64,000 nucleotides of DNA, from positions 26,492,696 to 26,556,695 of the forward strand of contig OX579638.1 in assembly GCA_951230915.1 (NCBI GenBank). Direction: 5' to 3'. This DNA comes from Antitrichia curtipendula (lineage: Eukaryota; Streptophyta; Bryopsida; Hypnales; Leucodontaceae). Under the pieces are notes generated by a model that was given only the letters and a program-made list of their open reading frames with translations, had not been told where the DNA came from and did not search any database. The number at the start of each line of letters is the position of its first letter. Position 1 is the stretch's first letter. Position numbers and translations under genes: made by a program. Below, one piece after another: positions 1-12,262 of the stretch.

Positions 1-452
1 GAAGCAGTAGGAGCATTAAATGACATTGAATGCACAGTTGACCGCATGGGGATGAGGAACAGTGTGATGCAATCTATATCACACTGCATGATCATGTCCT
101 TGGTCCTTGTTCGTGCAAATATCAAAATATTGACATTTCTCTACCAGCTCCAACAAAGTTATGCTGGAGGTTGGTCGTTCTTGTCTTGACATTACACAAC
201 TCCTTTTATCCTAGAAACCCTTATATTTAAAACTTTAATGTGCATTTTTAGTTTTCTACCTTCACTGATTTCAATAACACTATTAACAACATATTTTTTA
301 TTTATTTATTTGTTATGATTTTTTGTAGAGTTTTCAGCTGCATATGGTTTGTCGTTGAGTCTCTTGGATGTCCGATGCCATATTCCGTTTCGAGACATGT
401 CTCTGCATATCACAATGCAGGCTACTTCTTATCGTTCAATTATGGCATGTAG
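1..452. other. Probable intron of the DEAH-box helicase gene
   Basis: I see no helicase-like coding sequence here. The next exon begins after an acceptor (TGTAG) ending at 452, so this stretch is most likely intron of the gene whose 5' part, with helicase motifs I to II, lies outside the window. No other feature recognised. Confidence 0.5.
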
Positions 453-3400
453 AAACTATTTGAAGATCATTGCAAGCAGGAGGAAGGATGTAGATTGACT
501 GGCAGTTCGAATACTTCAGAACCCCCCGTCATGCCGCTGAAGCTGGTGATAATGAGTGCAACTCTTCGGGTGGAAGATTTTACGTCCAACCGCAGAATGT
601 TTTCACTCCCTCCTCCAGTTATCCAGGTCCCTGCCCGACAATTTCCTGTTACTGTTCATTTTAGTGCCAAAACGGAGCTACTTGATTATGTTGGCCGTGC
701 ACAGAAGAAAGTTTGTGCCATTCATCGGAAGCTGCCTCCAGGTGGTATTCTTGTGTTTCTGACAGGGCAGAGGGAGGTGAAATTTTTATGTCGTAAACTA
801 CGAAGAGCATTTAAATCACGCAACCGAAAAGAACAACCACAGGTAGATTCTCAGAGATGCGTCTCTTCTCATGGTGCCTTGCTCACATAGTGTGACTTTA
901 CCTAGGATAAAAGGTAAATTGGGGATGAATCCATTCTGAAGGTATCAATTGGACATGAACAGAATTTTATCTCGTTTTAAGAGTAGCTTGAAGTTACTCT
1001 TAGAGCCTCAGGTCTTGATCATTTGTTTCTCATGAAGAAATTTGCCTTCATTTGACCTTTGAAAGTTGGATTTGGCTCTGTATGTGGTGTTTCTTTCAGT
1101 ATTAGATCTGATTATAATTAAATGCCTCATGTGTTCTGTAGGAATTAAAGACAGACTCAAAAGACTCTGCTCAGGGAACAGATGTTCAAGGGTTGACCTT
1201 GGAGTCTATTAGTAACGCCATGGATGGCCATCTAAGCAAGGGCGGAGGTCAGTGTGTTTGTGAATGATGCGTTGAAAAGTTACGTTCACTTTGACGGATT
1301 TCTGCCATTACGTGTGAATGCTCGAGCGATTCTTCGTTCTATCGTCAGCACTGCTGTCAAGAACATCTCTTTTATTTGTTTACGTTGATCATTTGTTTGA
1401 ATTGGTTTTAGTGGCTGATCACATTACGTGTACTTGTTTGGTTCAGGTGGCGATAGTGGTGGGCTTGGTGGTATTGCAGAAGCTGATGAAGCTGATGGTG
1501 AAAAGGATGATGATGAGAACTTTTCAGATAGTGATGATGAAGATTTTAATGGTGATGGTGATGATGACAGCCTAAGTGACAGCGATGAGGAGGGGGTTGT
1601 AAATCTTCAGTCATCACTTGACGCTGTGGAAGAGAACGAAAATGCAGATCGTACTATAAAAGGCCCGGATTCAATCAGTGGAGCAGATGCTACCCTGCAA
1701 GAGAAGGTGGATAAGAGTACCGAACCTGGACCCCTGTATGTACTGCCTCTATATGCGATGCTCCCAGCAGCTGCACAGTTGCGTGTGTTTGCACAAGTTC
1801 CCGAAGGTGCGCGGCTTGTTGTCGTTGCAACCAATGTCGCGGAGACGTCCATTACCATACCTGGTATTCGGTGAGCCTTAAACCTGTCTCTAGTTCTTTG
1901 AATCTTGAAAATTGATGATGTCTGTGTGGCATATTATTTGTTTTGTTTCCAGATAATGATACCTCAGTTGCTTGTAGTCGGTGTAATCATTCGTCTATTT
2001 TCTGTTGGTTTGAGTGGCTATTTTGAAAACTTTTATCATAGACTATTATTTCTTACTCTATCAAATGAAATGTGGTCATAGGTATGTGGTAGACACGGGC
2101 CGTTCTAAGGAAAGAGATTTTGATCGGGCCAATGGAGTGTCGAAGTATGAGGTTCGGTGGATCAGCAAAGCGTCAGCCAACCAACGTGCTGGTCGTGCTG
2201 GTCGTACAGGTCCAGGACATTGCTACCGGCTGTATTCATCCGCAGTTTTCAATAACATTTTCCCCAAATTCTCACCTCCAGAGATGAGCACTGCACCTAT
2301 TGAAGGAGTTGTTCTTGTGATGAAGCGCATGGGCATCGCCAAGGTCGATATTTTTCTCTCTTCTGCTGCCAAGACTTTTGTGGTGTTATTCTACTTAAGT
2401 TTGATAGAGTTTCTAACAATTTTTTTATGTCTATTCAGGTTGTAAACTTCCCGTTTCCATCTCCGCCAGAGAGACAAGCCCTTTTAGAGGCGGAGAGGTG
2501 TTTGCGAGCCCTCTCTGCTCTTGATCCCGACTCTGGAAATTTAACCCCGATTGGTAAAGCGATGGCAGTTTATCCAATTAGTCCTCGACACGCAAGGATG
2601 ATTCTAGCTGCTCTACAAGCATCTCAAGGGATGGATGGAAAAGGGCATATTGTGCTTGCGTTTGCTGTTGCAGCAGCGGCTGCTTTGAGTCTTGAAAATC
2701 CATTTCTTCGAGAATCTGGTATCAGTCTTTGCTATTTTTTGTTTTCTTAATCACTCATGGAAACATTATATGCGTTTCAGAGGGATTCATTCGGGAACGC
2801 TCTGCTATAGTGTTGGAATCCGTGTTACTGTTTTTGTGGGTGCAGTCTTATCACCCTCTGCCTACTGATGCATGTCATTTTGTGAATCAGGTGTTGAAAT
2901 GGAGGACCTGCCAGGAGTTGTAGATAAGAACGGCAAACACCAGCCTGCGACTTCTGAAAAATTGTCAAACAGAAAAGGAAATTCAACAAAGGATGATGAT
3001 CCAGATTTTACAGAAGAAGAGAAGAAAAAGAGAAAACAACGGCGAGCTGAAGCAGGGAGGGCTCATGGAAAATATCGCAACACCCATAGCGACGCCCTCA
3101 GTGTTGTAAATGCACTCTGGGCTTATGATAAGGCTGAGAACCGAGAGCAATTTTGTGAGCTCAACTTTCTTCACGCAAAGACTATGCAAGAGATGGCTAA
3201 GCTACGTCAGCAATTGTCACAGCTGGTGGTGCAATACAGTCTTGATGCCGGTGCGCAATCGAATGGTATGAAAGATGGATCTGGTCTAACGAAGGATTAC
3301 CTCTTGGAATGTGAAAGAGTTTGGCACTGCAAGGATCAGGTGAAATTGAATATGAACCAAGAAATGGTGCTTCAGCAGGCCATATGTGCAGGTGAAGATC

Positions 3401-4479
3401 TTAGACTTCTTCCCTTAGTCCATCCCTATGCTCGTACGTGAATTCTTCTGGGGTCATCAATCATCTTATGTTGGTATCTTGGTCTGTCTTACTTCACTAC
3501 ATATTTTCAACCGGTGGAGTAAACCAATAATGGTATTGACTGATGAAAGAAGAGTCTGGCAGGTTGGGCTGATAGGGTGGCTCACCGACTCAGTGCTCGA
3601 GAACGAGCTTTGATTGTAGAAGAGGATGGGAAGCGGAAAGCAATCAGGTGAGATGTCTAAACGTTTGTCTCACTGTATGACTGTAACCTCTGCATATTTT
3701 ATTAATCGTTTTTTATGACTTCGAGATTCTATTTTTAGACTATTTATGCTTGTGATGTCATCGGTGTCACTGAGGTCTCATCTGTTGTGTGCTTTCGATT
3801 GTGTAGGTATCAGGCATGTGCAGTGGAAGAAACTGTATTCCTTCACCCAGCTTCAGCACTTGCCAGGGAGGCTCCTGAGTTCGTTGTCTACAATGAAATC
3901 ATCTCAACAGGCCGACCTTACATGTGGGGTGTGACGGGTATTCAGGCCAGCTGGTTAGTGTCACACGCGACTCCGCTGTGTACGTTTTCAAAACCAGTAG
4001 CTGATCCACCTCCGTGGTACGACGCCATTGCAGACATTGTAATGTGCTGGGTTTTACCGACCTTTGGCCAACACCGTTGGGAGCTCCCTCCCCATGCTTT
4101 ACCACTGAAAAACAGCAAAGCACGAGCTGCCGTTTTTGCTGCATCTTTACTGGAAGGGAAAGTGGTGCCTTCTTTCAGATCCTTGCTGCCTCATCTATCA
4201 GCTGATCCAGCCATTATTCTCAAGCCAGAGTCGCATGGCCAACTGAGGGTTGGTGAGCTTTTACATAAGCTTGTATCAGGGGTGAATACTGTTGACACGC
4301 GACATAAATTAGCTATGGCTTGGCGAAGGGACCCTACGTATTTGTATCCAGAGGTTCTTGCTTGGGTGCAGAGTAATGCACATGCCAAGTTCAAGCAAAT
4401 TTGGAGTCAAGGACAACAAGAAGCTGCAATGGACGGGGCTGCACTTTACAATAAGAAAGCAAAGAAGAAGAAGACTTAA
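453..4479 (+). CDS. DEAH-box RNA helicase, DHX37/Dhr1 type (5' end outside window)
   Basis: Partial gene. Inferred exons: 453-842, 1142-1247, 1447-1870, 2082-2343, 2439-2718, 2891-3391, 3563-3647, 3807-4479; all junctions are GT-AG and the phases add up. Visible helicase signatures in order are motif III (SAT in [13 protein letters not shown]), motif IV ([11 protein letters not shown]), motif V ([13 protein letters not shown]), motif VI ([15 protein letters not shown]), then the HA2/OB-fold C-terminal half ending in a lysine-rich tail (NKKAKKKKT). Motifs I and II are upstream. An Asp/Glu/Ser-rich insertion of about 75 residues separates motifs IV and V. Within the DEAH family the closest resemblance is to DHX37/Ecm16 (Dhr1) and Arabidopsis DEAH13, nucleolar helicases that release U3 snoRNA from the small-subunit pre-ribosome; that role is taken from the family. 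The C-terminal block with WADRVA and [15 protein letters not shown] fits this subfamily. The start of the 453 exon is the least certain boundary. Confidence 0.88.
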
Positions 4480-4898
4480 GTTCCATATCGAGCAGTATTA
4501 TGTACTTAGAATTTCTACATGGATTACGTCGAGGCATACGTACTACGGCTTGCTCCGTCAAAGATCTGCAAATATCCTTTAAAGCACAAGGTATGAGTTT
4601 TGAAGTTCGGCATCCAGCGCAATCCGAGTTTTTTTGCTACTTTTATATGGAATGGAATTTCGGACGTCAAGTGGCTACGAGTGGGTCTCATTCCTGTACA
4701 GTACTACGGAAAAAGCGCCGTGCAGCTGACAACATCTTCTGATGGAGATTGAGTGGTGACTGCTTCAAAGATGGCCCCTGTCTTGCGATATGATGATGAT
4801 GCAGACTTTCTTGTGCAGATGGGCAGTCAATAGAAATTGATCCAGAGATTTCAACTTTTTTTTATAGATTGGAGTATTCTCTGCTCTAGGTACTGTAC
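4480..4898. other. 3' untranslated/intergenic DNA after the helicase
   Basis: Follows the TAA stop at 4477-4479. Presumably holds the helicase 3' UTR; I found no canonical AATAAA. Short open frames here look spurious. Confidence 0.4.
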
Positions 4899-6330
4899 TA
4901 AGGTAGAACAACCCATCATGGGCACAATTAGGAGTTTGCCCTCATCCCATTTCTGAATTTTTTTAAATTTATTTCCCACATAAAGACTAGTGTGAGAAAT
5001 GGTGAGAGCAATTGAAATTATATTTTTTCAACAAAGTAAGAATTTTTGAAGTGTGTTGCCCATCATGGTCCAAAAGAGTGTCTAGACTACCCCAAAACGA
5101 ATCAAAAGTTTAACCATGGTGGTCATTGTACCCACCTAAAGAAGTCACAATATTAATTTCTTAACATGGCTACAACATGAAGGCCTAAAAAGGTCACTTC
5201 TTGCAATGAGTTTACTCTTAAGGTGGAAGTTCCTATTCTAGTCACTAATCACTCTATTACTATCACCTAAGACATTGATTATGGCCACTAATTTAACCCC
5301 TAAACGTCAGAGACTATGTTTTCACCAAAAACAGTCCAAAACTGCCATTTTTGATACAAGCACCAAATTTTAGATAAAAAAAAAACATTTTTGGACCAAG
5401 TAACCGTAGGATCTTGTAGTAAACTAGTTTGGAAATATGTGGAAAAAATTTCAGAATTTTTCACCGTGTAGATTGCAAGATTTTAACGTTTGAAGTGACA
5501 AAACTCATTTTTTTAGCCCTGTAAAAATACAGGCAGCTGCACTTCACAAGGTCACATTTGTATGAAAAAATCTCCAAAATGATTGTGCTTCTTTGGATTC
5601 ATTCTTCAAGGCAAGTTGGCTACATGCTTAAAAATTTTAGATCATTTGGAATTGTACAACATATAGAAAAAATATAGCAAGTAGAAAGAAGTAGAGAATG
5701 ATTCAAAACAATAAATTGTTAAGAATTTAGTTATAAAATTGAAAAATTCTAATCCCAACGGTGGTAATATAGTAATAAAAAATTTACATTATATGCTTTT
5801 TTTTTTTTCCAAAAATATTAAAAATTGAGTTAAATTAAGGACTCCAAAGTTTATTTTTGAGTAGGGAATCCATAACTACCCGCACCTCATAACTTTCAAC
5901 TCATAAATCAAAATGGAATGATTCAAAGCTTTCCAAGTATATATAAATCTAAAGAGACAATTTTAAATTTTTATTTTTGAAAAAAGTTTTTTTTAGATTT
6001 TTTAGATTTTTTAGATTTTTTTTTGGGCTGCCCGTCAAGCATTGAAAATTATAGATCATGCAATAACTTTTGAACAATGAAGTCAAAAGTTATGAAAATT
6101 GTTGGGCCTTAAAGATAAACCTTGTCCCCATTTTGTGTGAAAATTTCAGCAAAAAAAAATAAAAACTCCATACGCAATGAGCTGCCCAAAATCGCTGTGT
6201 TGCCAAAAAAGGCAATTTGGACGTTTAGGGGTTAATCCAATGTAACTCAATCTCATTTATTGAAAAAAGACTACAATGGATCATTCCTTGGGGTGTTTGG
6301 AATGGATCCATAATGAGCTATTCTACCTTA
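4899..6330. mobile_element. Non-autonomous DNA element H1 with a nested TTAA element
   Basis: The ends are inverted: TAAGGTAGAACAACCCATCA at 4899 and a matching ...GGGCTATTCTACCTTA-type end (here TGAGCTATTCTACCTTA) finishing at 6330. The same element without the insertion occurs at 23847-24316 (470 bp); subtracting the nested element at 5297-6231 leaves about 490 bp here. No transposase ORF is visible, so it is a MITE-like derivative. Confidence 0.7.
5297..6231. mobile_element. TTAA-flanked element, copy A
   Basis: A 935-bp element flanked by TTAA on both sides (5293-5296 and 6232-6235) with 12-bp perfect terminal inverted repeats CCCCTAAACGTC. It lies inside element H1. AT-rich interior, no coding capacity. 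Shares its interior (around 5530-5660) with the copy at 21699 (inverted) and a fragment at 52925-53283. The TTAA target is known for piggyBac and Sola3 transposons; assignment is inference. Confidence 0.75.
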
Positions 6331-6399
6331 AGTTACTAAGGTTATTTGAATCAATGTAGAGTTTGGCTAAAAGTGCAAGTGGTTCTAATTAATTTTGTT

Positions 6400-8150
6400 A
6401 TTTTTAGTCAATAAGAGAGCTGCAATTATATTACTCAATAGGACTAAGTTAGAAATTCCTTCCAAGAGGTAAAATATTTCACTTATTGCTAAAAATACAA
6501 TTAATAATAAAATAAAAAAATCTATAGTGGATTGGAGCATATTATCATCTTGTCGTTAATGAGTGTTTTTTTTATAGATTTTTCTTATATAACTACCACA
6601 TCAAGGCCTAAAATTGTCACTTTTTTGTAATGGCTTTACATCCCAAAGGTAGATGTTCCTATTGTGGTTATTAACCCCTAAAGCCTTGCTTGTCCCTTCA
6701 GGGGACAATTTGGGTCTAGGTAGGTTCCTATTGTCTCAATTTGAAGTGAATTTTTTTGAGATTTTATGAGGTTGTGTAGCTTTGCAAGAGCTTTGTGGAT
6801 ATATAATTTTTGTTTCAATCGGATGCCAGATGAAAAAGTAATGGCACAATGAGCAAGAAATAGAGATTGGCGGGCAGCCCCCAAAAAATTACAAAATAAT
6901 TTTTTTGGAATTTTTTCCTAAAAAATTATGTTCTTACCTATACGTGAAGCTTTGATTCATTCTATTTGGACTAGGTATGAGAAAGTTATGGACAATCTTA
7001 GTTTTTGGGGGGGATTTAAGCATCTTCTTGAAAAAAAACTTTTTGTTCAACTTTGAATGCTAATATCTTCCAATCCGTACGGTCAAATTTGATGAAATTT
7101 TTACTACATGATCTCAGACAAGTTAAGTACAAGATCCTATGGTTAAATTCTCCAAAAAACAAAAAATTGGTTTTCTTAAGGATGAATGCAAGAAAGACTG
7201 ACCAAAAAGCATAGCGTTTTCCACAATACTCATGTTTTTTTGGGAGTACTGTATAATTAGAAATTTTTTTTAAAAAAATTTGAAAAATCTGTTCAATGTA
7301 TACACCTTTAAAAAGAAGTTACCCTAGGAAGGAAAAGCATAGAAAAATATTCTAAGTAGGAGAACTGGAAAAGTGCAAAATCTCATGAAAATAGGTACTT
7401 TCACAATTTAATTTGTAAAAAATAGGAAAAACAATTTTTAAGGAAACTAAAAATTTTCCATTTGGGAGGACTTTATAGGAAAGAGATTTCACCAAAAAAA
7501 TGATCTTGAAACAATTTTGAATGTTCAGAACTGCGCGCGCAAGGGAGCCCTATTCGCACGTATGTGGAGGGCATAAAATAAAATATTTTAAATTTCCTTT
7601 GGTAGAAACATGACTTCCTACTATGGGAATAGACCATAGAAATTTCAGATCTAGATCATTAAGTTTGGATACTCCCCAGTACTAAAAAACCCTAAATTGC
7701 AAAGTGTGACAAATTAGCTAAATTGAAATTTAAATATAAAATGATTTTTAAATTTTTTTGAAAAATAAGGGATCTAAACAAGATCAGGTTAGCCATCTCC
7801 AAGAAAAATTTCAAGTTAATTGGATTCATTCTTCAAAAGTTATAGCCGATAACAAGTCCGACACATCAAGTGTGACAAAAAATAATATTAATCTTTCTTG
7901 CAATCACCCTTAAGTGAATACAACAAAAGTGGTAGTTTTGAGTGGTTTTTGGCAAAAAACACCCATTGGAGCTTTAGGGGTTAAGTTAGTCCATCATTGA
8001 CACTAATCACTTTGAATGTGGCCCCTAAGCCCTAAGTCATTCCATTTGGACCAAAATCTGAACCCAAATCTCATTTATTTGAGAATCCATGTCTGGGTGC
8101 TTGATAGGAAAAAAAAATTGGAATGGATTTTCTAACTTATTGTAGTGTGT
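6400..8150. mobile_element. Degenerate H-type element interrupted by a TTAA element
   Basis: Flanking DNA on both sides of the 6675-7980 element resembles element H1: the left flank matches the H1 stretch that includes AAGGCCTAAAA..GTCAC, the right flank matches its CTCATTTATT stretch. The outer ends are too decayed to place; the limits given are approximate. Confidence 0.45.
6675..7980. mobile_element. TTAA-flanked element, copy B
   Basis: A 1306-bp element flanked by TTAA (6671-6674; 7981-7984) with termini CCCCTAAAGC / GCTTTAGGGG. The interior differs largely from copy A, so this is a separate subfamily sharing the ends. No transposase frame recognised. Confidence 0.7.
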
Positions 8151-8387
8151 CTATCCCAATGCACCCACATAATATATTTTCCACTTTCCACATTAAATTT
8201 TGAAAGTAAGAATTGTTTATAAAAAATGAATGAAAATGTATGTGTAAAATATAAATAAAAACATGGCTACCCCATTTTGAGAAAGCGAGCTGCATGCGGC
8301 TTCAGCTGACACCACGGATGGAAACATGTTCATTGCTGTATCACGGGTCGGGTCAGCGGGACTGCCCCGTGGACGACAAAACCCGCT

Positions 8388-8400
8388 CTAGGGTTTAGGG
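8388..8400. promoter_or_regulatory. Telo-box upstream of ARPC4
   Basis: TAGGGTTTAGGG contains the plant telo-box (AAACCCTA on the other strand), common near the start of housekeeping genes. It sits about 220 bp before the ARPC4 start codon, just upstream of a pyrimidine-rich probable 5' leader. Confidence 0.5.
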
Positions 8401-8618
8401 AGCTCGCCCTTCTTGTTGTTCGTCACTTCATCGCAATCATCTCTCCATCCTTGTGCTGATTTCGAGCTAGACTAGCAATCCTTCGTCGCTCCCACACTGC
8501 CATTCCGCGATCATGGAAAACCACAAATAGGGATCGCCTGTCGGTAGCTTCGCTGCGAACGGAGCCAATGCGTTGGAGGTTGAATTTGTAGAGGCTCCAA
8601 CTTGGATTTGGTAGAAAC

Positions 8619-11421
8619 ATGGTCAGTGCGCCTCCCTCAGCTCGTATTTTTTTTTTTCCGATTGATTATGGTCTTCAGTTCAACTGGATTGTGATTGGTT
8701 TAGCGTTAATCTGGTTTTGCACAGTTTCGTCTGCTGCGATGATTTCGAGTGCTGCTTCAACTCGTTTGCTTGGAAGCTCACTCCTCTCCATTTTGTTCCG
8801 AAAATGATCGAATTTGGTCTCTGAGTGGCTATGGAAGTTGGAATCGTGTGTTGTAATCTTAGTGTAGTGCGAGAAACAGAAATCGAGGTCTGAATTTACT
8901 TCTTGCAATGCGATTCTGGTAGTAAGTATGGGCGATAATAATCGTTGATAGCGCTATTTCTGGTATATTTGGAACGTCTATGTCCAGTTTGTGTGACTCG
9001 GTAGACCTTTCGTTATTTTATCTCAATCCATTCGAGTTCTTTTTCAAGGATCGATCAACGGCAGGAATGCCAATTTTGTTATTAAGTTCTGTGAAGTTTA
9101 ATTACACTTCAAGATTGTAAAGAATACTCTCTGTATAGTAATATCTTGATTCTGCCTTTCAAGAAATTTTCATATAGCAAACCATTTCTCGTGTGGGTTC
9201 CGTGAAGTGGGTTGAAACTTCCAAAACCATTTGGATACCTTAGGAATAAGTTGCGAATTTTTGAAGTAATTCTTAGTTTTCTACTTCGTAGATTTCTTAA
9301 ACCGTGTCAAAATTTCATGTTCTTGCGTTCATTTTGAAATGAATACCTACTTAAGAGGTATCAGGGCACGCTTGTTGATTGGGTTTAGGGTTTAGGGTAT
9401 GTCTACCTTAAATCTCGAAGCCTTGAGATGCGACATTGCAGTCATAATCGGTTCTTGCTGTTGGCGCAGTTCAATTTCAGTTTGTATGTGGGAAACGTTC
9501 TGGCTTATAATGCTCTTTTTTGTCCTTTGTCTTGCAGGCTAACACTCTGAGACCGTACTTGACATGCATTCGCAACACTCTTACAGCAGCCATGTGCCTT
9601 CAGGTTTATTTACGGCCTTTGTCATGCTCAGACTTGTGTCCAATAGCTGTGCTTCATTTTCCATGTCACACAAGGTCTAGAGTTCCATGTCCGACGCCCC
9701 TAGCGGAATTTCCAGTAGCAACAACCGCACCTCTACATGGATTTGTGGGCCTCGGTTGTGTCGTGGATTGTAATGGCAGCCCAAGTCTGCTTACTTTGAT
9801 TTTGAGTCACTTCATTTTCGAGTAGGACGGCCAACATAGGTGACGGGCCATTTTAGAACTCTGGATAGTAGATTCATTACTTCTTAAAATCCTGAATCTA
9901 TCGGCAACTATGAAATGTGCTGAGTTCTAAAGTTCGCTTATCTGCAGAATTTTCCTTGTCAAGAAGTGGAGAGGCACAACAAACCTGAAGTTGAATTCAA
10001 GTGCGTGTTTTCTGATGACATTTGGCGCAGGAAAATAACTAGCACGTACTAGATGATAAAGTTGCATTTTTCATTTTTCAAGAGGTTAACTCGATCGAAG
10101 CATTTTTTCTGATATAAATTCAAGGATTTTACAGAGTTTAAAAAAAATATAAACTCACATTTTTCTGTGTGTGATCACAGGACAAGCAAAGAGCTGCTGC
10201 TGAACCCAGTAAGTGCTTACTCAGCTTTAATCCCTAAATTCCCAGATGGCTCGTTCAATTTGGATCATCCATTTAGGAAGCTTCAAGGAAGTTGACAAAT
10301 TTACCCATAGAAAGAAGAAATCATACCTTACATTTTTGAACGAGCCGCAATATCAAAGCTAATCCCTATTTGTTTTCCTTGAAAGTGTATGCTGTGCTGC
10401 ACTGAAACGTTGTTTATATGGCCGTGCTGATGTAGTGTAGTTGTAATTGTAGGCTTTCACTGCATGCTTAGGCCCTTTTCAAGGACTAATCAAGGTATTG
10501 TTCTTTTGTGCAGATTCTTATTTGCAGAAATGAGGCGGAAAAGTGCTTGATAGAGTCATCTATAAACTCCATACGAATCAGTATCAAGGTTTCGGCTACT
10601 TCTTTGAGTGTTCTCTTAACCTTTGCATTCAGTATCGTGTTCGAGTGTGGTGCAATGAGTTGCAGTTGCCGCAATTTTCTTCTCCTTTAATTTCAGATAT
10701 ATTTACATGGATTCAGGTGAAGCAAGCTGATGAGTTGGAGAACATTCTAGCCAAGAAGTTCCTGCGTTTTCTGTCAATGAGGGCGGAATCTTTTCAAGTT
10801 CTTCGGAGAAAACCTGTTCAGGTATCCTGGCGACACGTCATGAAAGACCTCTTGTCAGCAAGTTTTGTGCTTGAATATGGCGCGATCATGAATTTTTTTT
10901 TATACACTGTAGGTAAATCTTGAAAGTGGAGATTATTGCTAGTTGCTTTATTCTATCCAAATGTGCTGATTTACTGCCGTAGGAGTTTTTGTTCTGGCTT
11001 GTCGTTGAGTTCACATTTTCTATGATTTGTGTGATGCAGGGCTATGATATTAGCTTCTTAATCACAAACTTCCATTGTGAAGATATGTTCAAGCATAAAC
11101 TTATTGACTTTGTGGTGAACTTCATGGAGGTATCTAAAAAAACCCGTCGTTTTGCTCTTGCTAGTCCCTTTTTGCTGGCTTTCCTCTTTAGATGGAGATG
11201 GCACCAAGTGCAAGAATATACAAGATCTTTCAAAACGTTAACACCAGATGCTTACCTCTGTAGATTGGGACTGCATACCTCTGTAGGTTGGGATGGTTTA
11301 CTTAGTATATTTATGCGTGCGTTGTGTGCAGGACATCGACAAAGAAATTAGTGAACTCAAACTGTCTGTGAACACGCGAGGCAGACTGGTAGCAACAGAG
11401 TTTCTGAGGCAATTCACATAG
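8619..11421 (+). CDS. ARPC4: Actin-related protein 2/3 complex subunit 4 (ARPC4)
   Basis: Eight exons: 8619-8621, 9538-9603, 9948-10000, 10181-10208, 10514-10588, 10717-10821, 11040-11129, 11332-11421; total 510 nt, 169 residues plus stop, the usual ARPC4 length. The first coding exon is the ATG alone, spliced to GCTAACACT (Met-Ala-Asn-Thr). The product begins [20 protein letters not shown] and contains [29 protein letters not shown] and the C-terminal [19 protein letters not shown], near-universal for ARPC4. In the family, ARPC4 pairs with ARPC2 as the scaffold of the Arp2/3 complex that nucleates branched actin filaments; in plants it acts in cell-shape and tip-growth control with the SCAR/WAVE complex. 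All introns are GT-AG. The large first intron (8622-9537) carries another telo-box-like TTTAGGGTTTAGGG near 9380. AATAAA at 11749 is the probable poly(A) signal. Confidence 0.95.
8622..9537 (+). other. First intron of ARPC4
   Basis: A 916-bp intron placed directly after the start codon. Contains a doubled TTTAGGG motif (about 9383-9398) and otherwise AT-rich DNA without supported coding sequence. Large introns at the very 5' end of plant actin-related genes often raise expression; that is family knowledge, not shown here. Confidence 0.6.
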
Positions 11422-11748
11422 ATTGGCATTCTTTTGTCTGTATCCTAATTTTGTAGCGTAGGTTTCCACTTTTTTAACATTTCAGCCATGTTTTTCCTAG
11501 TCTCACCATTACCTGAACTTTCAGCGATTATTTGTTCCAGTGAAAGGAAACATGTTACTTGCAGTTTTGAGCGCCGTCCACAAGTTCCAATCTTTGCCTC
11601 AACAAACTTTAGTTTCTCTCTGGACCTTTAGTTTCTTCACTATATAGAGCCTCCAGGATTTTCACGTTCAAGATGAAGGAACAATGTCTGCGGATCAGGG
11701 GCTGATCTTGAGGTTCCTATTTGTACAGAACATGTAATCTAGGCTTTC

Positions 11749-11754
11749 AATAAA
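11749..11754 (+). terminator. Probable poly(A) signal of ARPC4
   Basis: AATAAA in the 3' region, 328 bp after the ARPC4 stop codon, in a T-rich context. Confidence 0.5.
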
Positions 11755-12262
11755 TGTGTCAGATTTCTTGCAGATACATGATGTCGGGTCCGTCCTTGTG
11801 AGTTGGGATGCTATTGCTTCTCAGTATTAGTGCTAGCAGTTCATTCTTGCCAAGTCAAGTAGCACCTAACTTTTATTTCATGAGCGACCTAAATTTTGAA
11901 ATCGTGGTGGATGTCTCATGCAGTCAATTTTGGGTAGTTGGCTGCGGCACGTCCTCAATCACATTCATATAGTGGCAAGCGTTGACCAACAGCGAATAGT
12001 CACACACACATGTCACTGTAACCTTCACTGTTCAATCAATGAGTTTTGTGATTCTTACTGTGTAGCTGACCTCTGATGATGGAAACGTCCCAAGTTGACG
12101 ACTGCAGAGGTCAATATGTGTTGCACTACAGACGTGTGATGAGTTACAATTGAAGTGCACAACACTTATGGTGACAAGGAAGTTTGAAGCTCTGATGCAC
12201 GTCCAGGAGTCATCATGTCTCTATAGTTATATTTGCACACGTCCACGTACTAGCAGCTTGTG

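Noticed and set aside
2781..2890. A possible helicase exon after the acceptor at 2780
   Set aside because: The 2891 acceptor restores frame directly (G-VEMEDLPG); using 2781 leads to a stop at the following junction frame.
9520..9537. An upstream in-frame start (MSFVLQ) before the ARPC4 second exon
   Set aside because: It lies in the intron before the CAG acceptor; splicing ATG to GCTAACACT gives the conserved ARPC4 N-terminus.
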